This document shows, piece by piece, positions 37,220 to 45,223 of a stretch of DNA of 64,000 nucleotides (position 1 is the stretch's first letter; the number at the start of each line of letters is the position of its first letter). Made by a program: the position numbers and the translations under genes. The DNA is taken from contig NZ_CP015600.1 in the NCBI RefSeq assembly GCF_001647715.1, forward strand, positions 3,844,001 to 3,908,000, read 5' to 3'. A model generated the notes under the pieces. It saw only the letters and a program-made list of their open reading frames with translations, was not told the DNA's origin and did no database searches. The DNA comes from Pseudomonas antarctica. GTDB lineage: Bacteria; Pseudomonadota; Gammaproteobacteria; Pseudomonadales; Pseudomonadaceae.

Positions 37220-39354
37220 GAGGCAGACGCCAGGGAAGTGACGGAGGCCGTGGCAGGCGCACGGCGGTTCGAAATATCAGTAAGGCTGATGGTCACCAAC
37301 GCTTGCAGGTTGTATTCGGTGGCCAGCTCGCGGAACGACAGCACCGCCAGCTCCAATTCGCCGCGCAGCACCAGCCGACGGAGGCTGCGGCGCAGCTCCG
37401 GGTGCACCAGCAACACCGCACTGTTGACCTCACGCGTGTTCTCACAGGCCTGGCGCAGCTGGGCGAGCAAGGCACGGCTGACGTCTTCGGGGATCAATTC
37501 GCGCTGGGCCTCCTGGCGGCGCAGGGATGCGCGCAACTGGTCTTCCAGACCCGGCGCCAGTACCAGCGCGCCGATCACGCGATTACGGTCTGCGTAGTGA
37601 TGGCTGATCTGGCGCGCCAATGCCGCACGCAAGTGTTCGGCCAGGCGCCCGGCGTCGGTTTCGCGCGCGCCCCACTCCACCATGGCTTCGAGCAAGGCGC
37701 GCTGGTTGCGGATCGACACGCCTTCACCGACCAACAGCCGCAAGGTTTCGGCAACCCGCTGCAACGGCACCAGGCGCAACGCTTCTTTCACCAGTTCGCC
37801 GTAAGTGGCTTCGGTGCGCTCCAGCAACAGACGGGTTTCCTGGATGCCGAGGAAGTCGGCGGCATACCGGCGCAGGCTGCGTTCCAGCACACCGCGCAAC
37901 ACTTCATCGGGCAGCAGGAAACCAATGCCGGCGTTGCGCAAGGTCTCTTCGTGCTGGCGCTCAATCCAATGGGCGCTGCGACCGTTAAGCGGCGAATCGG
38001 CTTGCACGGTGGCGATGTCCAGCAGTTGCACATGCACCGGATCGTCCTGCAACAGCAGGCAGTTAATCGGCAGTTCACCTTCGCTCACCGGCACACCTTC
38101 CAGGGATACGCGGTAACTGCCGGGCGTGGCCTTGGCCTCCATGTAGATGCCCGGCACCGGCACGTCCACGCCGAGGTCGGTGCGCAGGTCGTGGCACAGC
38201 GCTTCGACACGCTGGCGCAGCAACTGGCGGGGCGCGCTCTGGGACACGCCACTGCCGAGGGTCAGCAGCACGCGGGTCTCGGGGAGCAGGTTGTCGTCCA
38301 GTTCGGCCTGGGCTTCGACCAGCGGTTCCGGCGTCTCGACCAACGTTTCCAACTCGCCTTGAGGCTGGCGGGTATGCCGGCGATACATCACGAACGCCGC
38401 ACCGCCAAAGGCTGCAGACAACCCGAGAAACACCCAAGTGGGAAAGCCCGGCAACAGGCTGACGCCAATCATGATCAACGCGGTCAGGCCCAGTGCACGG
38501 TAGCTGGCGCCCAGCTGTTTGATGATTTCACTGCCCAGGTCACCGGCTTCACCGTCGCTGTTGACGCGGGTGACCACGGTGCCTGCCGCCACGGAAATCA
38601 ACAGCGCCGGAATCTGTGCGATCAGGCCGTCACCCACCGTCAGCAGCGAATAGGTGTGCACCGCCACGCCGAACGGCATGTCGCGTTCGATCATGCCGAT
38701 CAGCATGCCACCCAGCAGGTTGACCGCAAGAATCACCAGGCCGGCGATGGCATCGCCTTTGACGAACTTCATGGCGCCGTCCATCGCGCCGAACATCTGG
38801 CTTTCACGCTCCAGGCGCGAGCGCCGGCGACGGGCTTCGGCCTGGTCGATATCGCCATTGCGCAGGTCGTTGTCGATGCTCATCTGTTTGCCGGGCATGG
38901 CGTCCAGGGTGAAACGCGCGGCCACTTCCGCCACACGCTCGGCGCCCTTGGTGATGACCACGAACTGCGCCACGGTAATGATCAGGAACACCACCATACC
39001 GACCACCACCTGGCCTGCGATCACAAAGTCACCGAAGGCCTTGACGATATGCCCGGCGTCGCCGTGCAGCAGGATCAAGCGGGTGGTGGTGATGGACAAC
39101 GACAAGCGAAACAGTGTGCTGAGCAGGATCAACGGCGGCAGCGCGGAGAACTCCACGGAGTGGCCGATGTAGAACGCAACAATGAGAATCAGGATGCTCA
39201 GGGCAATATTGAGGCCGATCAGCATGTCCACCAGGTAGGTGGGCAGCGGGATGATCATCATCACAATCGCCATCAGCATGAACGCGACGATGATCACGTC
39301 TGTGCGCTGGGCCGCCATGCGCGCCAGGGTGTTCAGGCGGTTAAGTGCACTCAT
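37216..39354 (-). CDS. sctV: T3SS export gate protein SctV
   Basis: SctV (YscV/HrcV/FlhA family) is the nonameric export gate that receives substrates. The 712-residue product begins MSALNRLNTLARMAAQRTDV and has about seven to eight membrane segments, the FHIPEP-family motif GDFVIAGQVVVGMVVFLIITVAQFVVITKGAERVAEVAARFTLDAMPGKQMSIDNDL, and a cytoplasmic domain (about 350-712) carrying the chaperone-substrate binding surface. The ATG at 39354 overlaps the stop of the preceding TPR gene. This is one of the strongest identities in the cluster. Confidence 0.97.
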   Translation of the reverse strand: MSALNRLNTLARMAAQRTDVIIVAFMLMAIVMMIIPLPTYLVDMLIGLNIALSILILIVAFYIGHSVEFSALPPLILLSTLFRLSLSITTTRLILLHGDAGHIVKAFGDFVIAGQVVVGMVVFLIITVAQFVVITKGAERVAEVAARFTLDAMPGKQMSIDNDLRNGDIDQAEARRRRSRLERESQMFGAMDGAMKFVKGDAIAGLVILAVNLLGGMLIGMIERDMPFGVAVHTYSLLTVGDGLIAQIPALLISVAAGTVVTRVNSDGEAGDLGSEIIKQLGASYRALGLTALIMIGVSLLPGFPTWVFLGLSAAFGGAAFVMYRRHTRQPQGELETLVETPEPLVEAQAELDDNLLPETRVLLTLGSGVSQSAPRQLLRQRVEALCHDLRTDLGVDVPVPGIYMEAKATPGSYRVSLEGVPVSEGELPINCLLLQDDPVHVQLLDIATVQADSPLNGRSAHWIERQHEETLRNAGIGFLLPDEVLRGVLERSLRRYAADFLGIQETRLLLERTEATYGELVKEALRLVPLQRVAETLRLLVGEGVSIRNQRALLEAMVEWGARETDAGRLAEHLRAALARQISHHYADRNRVIGALVLAPGLEDQLRASLRRQEAQRELIPEDVSRALLAQLRQACENTREVNSAVLLVHPELRRSLRRLVLRGELELAVLSFRELATEYNLQALVTISLTDISNRRAPATASVTSLASAS

Positions 39355-39686
39355 GCGCCGGCCCTGCGTGCGGCCAGGTAGCGTTTGAAACACTGACGCG
39401 CTTCGTCCTTGCGCTCGCCGTACCACAGCGCGCGAGCGCGCAGCAGCAACAGGCTGGCAGACTCACCTTCCAGCGCCACCAGGCGGTCGAGCGCACCCAG
39501 CGCGCGGGTGGCGTCGCCGCTGTCGGTAAACGCCAGCACCAGCGAACGCAGCAACACGCCGTCATGGGGCGCGACACTGACCGCAATCAGCAACATCACC
39601 AACGCACGTTGGGACTGGCCATTGCGCCGGTACAGCTCGCCAATGCCCTTGAGCAGTTGCACGGCGTCGTGGTTATCGCGGGCCAT
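39351..39686 (-). CDS. Small TPR protein next to sctV (y4yS / SctY-like)
   Basis: A 111-residue protein built of TPR-like helices (LLKGIGELYRRNGQSQRALVMLLIA and LVLAFTDSGDATRALGALDRLVAL). It has no signal peptide. In rhizobial T3SS clusters a similar short TPR protein (y4yS in strain NGR234) is encoded between y4yR and the sctV gene, exactly as here; related proteins act as chaperones or export-control factors. It overlaps both neighbours by a few bases, which suggests coupled translation. Confidence 0.75.
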   Translation of the reverse strand: MARDNHDAVQLLKGIGELYRRNGQSQRALVMLLIAVSVAPHDGVLLRSLVLAFTDSGDATRALGALDRLVALEGESASLLLLRARALWYGERKDEARQCFKRYLAARRAGA

Positions 39687-40042
39687 CAGGCATGGACCTC
39701 CGAGCGTTGCTGTTCGAGGTTGCGGCGCATATCGATCTCTTCGCGGATCAGGTCGTGGGCCAGCGCTTTAATTGCAGGCTCCGCGTCCAGCGTCGGCAGC
39801 AGGTGTTCCATCACGTGTTCCAGCAACTCCAGGGAACGGGCGCTGCCGAACAGCAACGAATCAACACCGGCGGCGCTGGTGAGTGCTTCGAGGTCACCGC
39901 GCAGGGAGCGCCGGGTCTGGGTTTTGCGAGTCTTGAGCACCGCTTCGAAGGCGGTGGCCTGGCGTGAATTGACCGCGCGAACGGCCTCGACCGGCGCGCT
40001 GCGCACATCACTGGGAATCAACGGGCGGGGTTCGACTTTCAT
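39686..40042 (-). CDS. Small T3SS protein (y4yR-like / SctX-position)
   Basis: A 118-residue helical protein, rich in Arg, Glu and Leu (ATAFEAVLKTRKTQTRRSLRG, then LEALTSAAGVDSLLFGSARSLELLEHVMEHLLP). There is no membrane segment or signal. Its place between sctD and the TPR gene matches y4yR in rhizobial clusters and the SctX-type small proteins that work with SctV. Exact function unknown. Confidence 0.68.
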   Translation of the reverse strand: MKVEPRPLIPSDVRSAPVEAVRAVNSRQATAFEAVLKTRKTQTRRSLRGDLEALTSAAGVDSLLFGSARSLELLEHVMEHLLPTLDAEPAIKALAHDLIREEIDMRRNLEQQRSEVHA

Positions 40043-40125
40043 GCGTGGGCCTGTGTCAGGAATGGGGCATCGTCAAGGGTGGGGATGTCGGTCGGCCAAC
40101 CCGCACCCAGGCGCGCTGTACCGAC

Positions 40126-40160
40126 GCCATCGCAGGCAAGCCAGCGCCCACAGTTGGAGT
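40126..40160. repeat. Single REP element between sctD and the y4yR-like gene
   Basis: The core GCAAGCCAGCGCCCACA and flanking GTTGGAG match the REP element found in the 72-bp array. It lies in the 139-base gap inside the second T3SS operon. Confidence 0.7.
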
Positions 40161-40181
40161 GCGTGCATTCCATAGATCGAC

Positions 40182-41066
40182 TCATAAGGTGAAGGTAAAG
40201 CGCTCCTCGCCACGGGCGAGAATCACTTGGTTGTTCTCGATGCGCTCCAGCACCCAGTTGTCCGCGAGCGCTGCGCCGGGGTACAGGCGTTTGCCGCTGT
40301 CGTTGATCACATAGGGATTAGTGCCGAACCATACGGCCTGGAACCGCACCCGCGGCCGCGCAGCATCGGCACGCACTGCGACGCGGGGGTTGAGGACGAT
40401 CTGCTGGCCATAACGCTGGTCGAAGGCTTGTTGCAGCGCCAGCCATTGCGGTTTTTGTGACTGTTCGAAACTGCCGACGGCACTCAGTTGGCCATTACTG
40501 CTGCTGACCTTCACCGCATCCAAATGCGCCGCTTGCAGTTGCTGCTCCAGCCAGGCCTTGGCCTGTTCGTGAGACGGTGCTTGCACCACCGGAACGTCGA
40601 CGACTGCTGCCGGGGGCGCCGGCGGCGAGTCATTGCGAAACGCCAGCGCTGCGGCACAGAGAAACAGCAAGGCGGTTGCGACAATCCAGGGCGCAAATGT
40701 GCGGGGCGCGTGCGCAGGTTTTTCAGCCCCCTCAGGCAGTGCCAGGCTCACGCCTACAGTGCCGATACGCAGGTGCAAAGGCAGTCGCGCGCGATGGCCG
40801 CTGCCCTGGGGAATGCGCACATTCGCGCCGAGCAGCACGTCGCCACCCAACGCTTCAATCGCGACCTGGCCGCCTTCAAAACGCAGGCGCAGGTGCAGGC
40901 CGGCAATTGCGGGGTCGCTGAGTACCAGGTCGGCCGCGAGGTCCGCGCCGAGGGTGTAGACAGGCTGGTCGAGCACCAGGGAACTGCCCTGGTGCAAACC
41001 GCTGGTCACCGTCAGGGTCGGTACGCCAATACCGGCGACCGGGCCCATGGAAATCAAGGCTGTCAT
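40182..41066 (-). CDS. sctD: T3SS membrane ring protein SctD
   Basis: SctD (YscD/HrpQ/y4yQ-like) forms the outer ring of the inner-membrane complex. The 294-residue product has an N-terminal FHA-like domain (about 10-110, e.g. YTLGADLAADLVLSDPAIAGLHLRL), one membrane helix at about 124-143 and a periplasmic part with BON-like repeats ending EERFTFTL. Three starts are in frame; the ATG at 41066 is chosen because AAGGGGG lies about 10 bases before it. It is shorter than typical SctD but fits the rhizobial type. Confidence 0.82.
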   Translation of the reverse strand: MTALISMGPVAGIGVPTLTVTSGLHQGSSLVLDQPVYTLGADLAADLVLSDPAIAGLHLRLRFEGGQVAIEALGGDVLLGANVRIPQGSGHRARLPLHLRIGTVGVSLALPEGAEKPAHAPRTFAPWIVATALLFLCAAALAFRNDSPPAPPAAVVDVPVVQAPSHEQAKAWLEQQLQAAHLDAVKVSSSNGQLSAVGSFEQSQKPQWLALQQAFDQRYGQQIVLNPRVAVRADAARPRVRFQAVWFGTNPYVINDSGKRLYPGAALADNWVLERIENNQVILARGEERFTFTL

Positions 41067-41166
41067 TTTCGGGTTTGCCCCCTTGAGCATGTGCAACGGG
41101 GTCAAGAATCAGGATAAATACGGGCCAGAAGTAAACGGGCAGCGCCGGCGCCGCCCGTTTGGCGAA

Positions 41167-41328
41167 TCAGTTCTGCGGACGCTGTTTGGTGGCGTCGAGT
41201 TCCGCTTTTTTGGCGGTGCTGATTTCAGTGATTTTTGCCGACTTTTCGATAGCCATGTTGAAGGTCGCTTCCATCTTCGCGATAGCGTCGTCGGCGCCGC
41301 CTGCTTTTACTGGTGGGACATCAGCCAT
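41167..41328 (-). CDS. Small helical protein, candidate needle subunit (53 aa)
   Basis: A 53-residue protein (MADVPPVKAGGADDAIAKME then a single helix ending DATKQRPQN). Two ATGs are possible, at 41334 and 41328; AAGGAG touches the first and is six bases from the second, so 41328 is chosen. The Gly/Ala-Asp start, one long helix and short length resemble T3SS needle proteins (SctF/NopA class), but needle sequences are too variable to be sure. It lies directly upstream of sctD and at the head of the operon, a common place for the needle gene. No other SctF candidate is better placed. Confidence 0.55.
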   Translation of the reverse strand: MADVPPVKAGGADDAIAKMEATFNMAIEKSAKITEISTAKKAELDATKQRPQN

Positions 41329-41421
41329 GTTCATCTCCTTGCAGTGATAGGGAAGTTATTCAGTTGCGCATCAGCACGCTGAAAGTATGCAAACCGGATG
41401 AACGCCCAAAACGTCAGACAG

Positions 41422-41508
41422 TGAGCTTTCGAACCGTCGTTGGTTTGCATGGGGGCCATACTACTCACGATCAAAACGCCTTCGCTGTGAAAGCTTGTGA
41501 AACGTTTC
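41422..41508. promoter_or_regulatory. Candidate regulatory sites in the 609-base divergent T3SS promoter region
   Basis: The AT-rich stretch 41329-41937 between the needle candidate and the HrpK-like gene has no convincing ORF. It holds TGAGCTTTCGAA at 41422-41433 (complement TTCGAAAGCTCA, resembling the core of the rhizobial tts box as I remember it). It also holds two direct repeats GTGAAA at 41487 and 41497, exactly 10 bp apart, followed by the palindrome GAAACGTTTC at 41499-41508. Direct repeats one helical turn apart are typical for OmpR-type winged-helix regulators, and two such regulators flank this cluster. All functional claims are inference. Confidence 0.4.
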
Positions 41509-41937
41509 AGATACCGGGTGTGAACGGTTTGGCTCAACCTGGCGTTGAGAAAAACTCATCCCCGTGTCGCCGTGGAACTTTTAACGAAAAGCCAAAACAC
41601 CGCCAATACCCAGTGTTTACAGGGGATTGCGCACCTGAACTCGAATATGGCTGAACACTAAGCCGCTCTTTCCCACCCTATAAACGAGCGGTTCATCACG
41701 GCATCTGCATTTTTTTCGTATCGACTTCACATTTTTCACTACTAGCCTTTTGCCCAACTTCGCAGATATTTCCATTTGTAACAAAAGCGACTTGCTCATC
41801 GCGTTTGATAGCTCGGCGTGAGCGACCTTCAATGCCCGCGAACAACTAGTGATGTGCGCGTAATTAGTACAGTTGCACTAATAGCCGAAAACCTTAGTGC
41901 GCGGGCTTTAATATATGAAACAACTTCCAGGTGTTCT

Positions 41938-44900
41938 ATGACTGCGATTCCGAGTGGCCTTGATCCGGCCGAAAGCAAGGGCACGGACGGCCCCCAGAAA
42001 AAATTCGAAACCGCGCTGTTCACGGCCGTCAACCAACCTGCCTTCGACCCCTCCAAAATCCGTGGCCCGTCGATTCCCCTGCCCTATCAGAATGTGCAGG
42101 CACCGGCGAACAACAGCATCACCTACACACCGCTGGGCAGCGACAAGCCGGTCACCCTCAAGCAAAGTGATAACCCGCGTCTCTACCAGACGCTGGTTGA
42201 CCAGTACGACGCCCAGCAGAGCGATGCGAACCTGGAAAAGAACCTCGCCGCGAGCAAAGCGGCCGGCTACATCGAGGCCGACGCCAGCACCGTGGCGCCA
42301 GGCCTGGGCAACTACAAGGCGATCGGCAGCACGACGGAACTGGGCCCCGGGCTGATCCGCTACGAAACCACTTCCGGCGACAGGATTGTGGTCAGCCAGA
42401 AAGAAACCCCGGGGCTGTTCGCCCAGGTCAGCGGCGACTCGGCCAAGCTGTTTGCAATCAATGCCAGCCAGGCTGAAGGCTACCGTTTGGCCAGCCCCAA
42501 CGAGACCCTGGACCCGGCCGCCAACGTCGGCCCTCCCGAAGAAGTCGGGCCCGGCCTGATTCGCTATAACACCGCCTCCGGCGACAAGGTGATCGTGTCC
42601 CAGGACATTACTCCCGCGCTCTATGACCAAATGGCCAAGTTGTACGCCGGGACCACCGGCGCGGCGGGTGCTGCAGACACCTCGTGGATCGACAACTCGT
42701 CGTTCGGTGTGTCCGGCGCCAGGGACTGGGACACCCTCACCGGCAACACCAGCGGCACGCCCACCAAAGAAGAACTGGACCTGAACCGCCCCCGCGCCGC
42801 CGCGCAATTGCTCTCGCAGAATTGGGACGCGTGGGGCCTGCACGGTGCGCCCATCGACTTCGCCAACCCGCCCACCACCTTGCCACCCGAAGCCCAGGCA
42901 GTACTCAAGTACGTAGCCAGCAGCCCAAACCTGATGGCGGCGCTGGACAGCGGCGGTCGCGGTAAAGCCGACAATGTCATCACCCACGCCGACGTCGACC
43001 ACTTCATCAGCAACACCAAGAGCGACATCGGTGCAGCATCGAAAGCCTATGGCACATTCATGGGCAGCCATCCAGGCGACCTGGCCAAAGCCAACGCCAA
43101 GTCCGCCGCCATCGTGATGGCTAACGAAAGCCTGGTGGCCAGCTCCGGCACCGCCATGCGCCCGGGCGATCAACAGCGCAGCAACGACGGCATGATTCGC
43201 CCCGACAACCTCGAGGCACTGGGCAGCGATTCGGCCCTGAGCAACGAGCTGACGGGTGCCGCCGCCATGTGGTCGAAACCCGGCATGTTCCACGCCCTCG
43301 AAACCGGCGGCGACAACCCGGCCACCGGCAAATCAGACGCCGTTGGCACCCGCGACAATATCGGTGCCTGGCTGGAAAAACAGGCGCCGAAAACCGACAG
43401 CGACACCCTGACCTTCCTTGACAGCGCCGCCACCCGCGATGCCGTCGCCGGTGTGGACACCTCCAAGCTGACCGCCGACATCCTGGCCAACCCGCAAAAC
43501 TACACGGGCGCACAGAAAGCCGCGGTGCTGGTGCAACTGAGCGATGCGCAGACGCGCCTGTTGGTCAGCGACTATGTGCCCAACGCAGGCTTGATGGACA
43601 AGTACACCTCGCCTCACTACGGCCTGAACCCCAACGAAGACAAGATCAAGGCGCAGCTGCAAAGCGGCATTGAGACCCTGTCGGCGGACCCGGACGTCCA
43701 GGCGTTCCTGCAGAACAACCGTGGCCCTGCGCTGAGCGATATCGTCGGCAGCGATCCGACCCTGAAAGTCGCCATGCAAAATTACTTTGCCGATGGCATT
43801 GAGTCAGGCAAGAACCTCAACGATAACCTCAACGCCAAGGACCAGAACGGCAAGCAGATCGACATGGGCATGGGCCTGCAAAACGCTGCCAACGACGCGA
43901 CCATCGCCAACCTGGCGCTGGGCGGCAATGGCCATGTCGACTTGACCAAAGTCGCCGCCAACGCCGGGCAGAGCGACGCGATCCAAAGCTACTACAAGAA
44001 CGAACTGGTGACCGGCAAAGCCTTCACCGACGCCGTGGCCGCCGGCATGGACCCGACCGTCGCAGCCAGCAGTTTCGCCGCAAGCACCGCGTCGGCCCAG
44101 GCGTTCCTCGGTGACAAGGCGACGGCGGATGAGGCGGCGACCTTGCAGGTCAACTTCAACGAAAACCTCAGCGATGCGCTGCTCGGTGGCGCCACCACCG
44201 ATACGCTTAACGTCACGCTCGGCGATGGCAACGGCAACTTTGACGAAGCCAAAGTCACCGCCGCGATCAACGATGCTCAGCAAAAAGATCCGCAGATGTT
44301 CGTGACCTCCGACGGCGGCAAGATTGACCCGGCGCAAGTGGTCTCGATGCTGCGTTCGGTATGGGACATCGGCCGCCAGGGCAACAAGATCGCCGACGCC
44401 TTGCCGAAAGCCATCGAAGGCATGAAGTTCGGCGATGTCAGCCCGGCATTCAAACAGGGCCTGCTGCACATCGGCAGTGCAGTGTTGATGAGCGGCGTGC
44501 TGATGGCGCGTTCGGCCAGCGGCAGCACCACCCCGGTGGCGGATGCCAACCGCGTGTCGGCCGGCTTGCAATTTGCCGGGCTGTTGCTCGAAGGCGGTAC
44601 CAAATACGCCAAGGAAGCCGGCTATGGCATCACGTGGGTCAACCGCCCGGACGGCGGCACCCTCGGCGATTTCCCCGGCAAGGTGCCGGTGGGCAAGGGC
44701 CCGCTGTCACCGCAGCAGATCGCCAATATCGGCGCGGCGGGCAAGATCATCGGGTCGGCGGGCGGCATCATCGGCGGCGTAATCGGGATTATCGGCGGTG
44801 TCGACTCGCTGAAAAAAGGTGATTACCTCACCGGCAGTTTTTCGGTCGCCACCGGTGTACTCGGCACGGGCGCAGCCGTGGCGGGCCTGGTGGAAGCCGG

Positions 44901-45153
44901 TGCCGGTTTGTATGGCGCCACGGAAATCGGCGCGGTGGCGGGCACCCTCAGCGGCATTCTCGGCGGCGCCACGGCGATTCTCGGCGGTATCGGCAGTGCG
45001 TTTTTGCCGTTCGCGCTGGCCGATGCCCACGGCAAGGCGCAAGACGCATTTTACGGGCAGCTGGCACCGGTGCTGCAGCAATACGGCTTGACCGGCGGCC
45101 CGACCATGGAGGGCGATTACCCGGCAGACCCGATCCCTGCCATCAACACCTGA
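41938..45153 (+). CDS. HrpK-like T3SS translocator candidate, 1071 aa
   Basis: A very large secreted-protein candidate of 1071 residues. The N-terminus is Ser/Thr/Pro-rich without a signal peptide, then come three related modules at about 59-88, 134-164 and 202-232 (the last two share GPGLIRY and SGD). The middle contains EF-hand-like stretches (LDSGGRGKADNVITHADVDHF, LGGNGHVDLTKVAA, LGDGNGNFDEAKVTAAI) and the HrpK-type segment DKYTSPHYGLNPNEDKI. Residues about 940-1030 are a glycine-rich hydrophobic region with two or more membrane-spanning stretches (GSAGGIIGGVIGIIGGV, SGILGGATAILGGIGSAFLPFAL), as expected for a translocon pore protein. The ATG at 41938 is chosen over earlier in-frame ones; AGGTG lies four bases before it. 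It is divergent from the needle candidate. Secretion by this T3SS is inferred from location and HrpK likeness. Confidence 0.75.
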   Translation: MTAIPSGLDPAESKGTDGPQKKFETALFTAVNQPAFDPSKIRGPSIPLPYQNVQAPANNSITYTPLGSDKPVTLKQSDNPRLYQTLVDQYDAQQSDANLEKNLAASKAAGYIEADASTVAPGLGNYKAIGSTTELGPGLIRYETTSGDRIVVSQKETPGLFAQVSGDSAKLFAINASQAEGYRLASPNETLDPAANVGPPEEVGPGLIRYNTASGDKVIVSQDITPALYDQMAKLYAGTTGAAGAADTSWIDNSSFGVSGARDWDTLTGNTSGTPTKEELDLNRPRAAAQLLSQNWDAWGLHGAPIDFANPPTTLPPEAQAVLKYVASSPNLMAALDSGGRGKADNVITHADVDHFISNTKSDIGAASKAYGTFMGSHPGDLAKANAKSAAIVMANESLVASSGTAMRPGDQQRSNDGMIRPDNLEALGSDSALSNELTGAAAMWSKPGMFHALETGGDNPATGKSDAVGTRDNIGAWLEKQAPKTDSDTLTFLDSAATRDAVAGVDTSKLTADILANPQNYTGAQKAAVLVQLSDAQTRLLVSDYVPNAGLMDKYTSPHYGLNPNEDKIKAQLQSGIETLSADPDVQAFLQNNRGPALSDIVGSDPTLKVAMQNYFADGIESGKNLNDNLNAKDQNGKQIDMGMGLQNAANDATIANLALGGNGHVDLTKVAANAGQSDAIQSYYKNELVTGKAFTDAVAAGMDPTVAASSFAASTASAQAFLGDKATADEAATLQVNFNENLSDALLGGATTDTLNVTLGDGNGNFDEAKVTAAINDAQQKDPQMFVTSDGGKIDPAQVVSMLRSVWDIGRQGNKIADALPKAIEGMKFGDVSPAFKQGLLHIGSAVLMSGVLMARSASGSTTPVADANRVSAGLQFAGLLLEGGTKYAKEAGYGITWVNRPDGGTLGDFPGKVPVGKGPLSPQQIANIGAAGKIIGSAGGIIGGVIGIIGGVDSLKKGDYLTGSFSVATGVLGTGAAVAGLVEAGAGLYGATEIGAVAGTLSGILGGATAILGGIGSAFLPFALADAHGKAQDAFYGQLAPVLQQYGLTGGPTMEGDYPADPIPAINT

Positions 45154-45163
45154 CCCTTCCCGG

Positions 45164-45196
45164 CAGCTCGGGGTGAAAAGGAGCCACGCCGAGCTG
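45164..45196 (+). terminator. Hairpin between the HrpK-like gene and the winged-helix gene
   Basis: CAGCTCGG at 45164-45171 pairs with CCGAGCTG at 45189-45196, and the stem extends with GTG/CAC after one mismatch. It begins 11 bases after the HrpK-like stop. No T-run; it may only partly stop transcription before the regulator gene. Confidence 0.5.
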
Positions 45197-45223
45197 TGAT
45201 TCCCACGCATAAAGGTAAAAGAC

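Noticed and set aside
37303..39381. A 692-codon rightward open frame opposite sctV
   Set aside because: Shadow frame caused by GC-rich codon use; Gln/His/Arg-rich with no domain pattern. The same holds for long antisense frames opposite nuo genes such as 620-2776, 9611-11740 and 12012-13493.
41572..41605. Possible HrpL-dependent hrp box (GGAACT near the HrpK-like gene)
   Set aside because: The second half CCAC is not at the required distance, and no HrpL gene is seen.
41617..41832. 71-codon leftward frame in the T3SS divergent promoter
   Set aside because: No ribosome site and no protein pattern; region looks regulatory.
25093..45153. Flagellar export system
   Set aside because: SctJ is a lipoprotein with one C-terminal helix, a secretin is present, and there are no hook, rod or flagellin genes.
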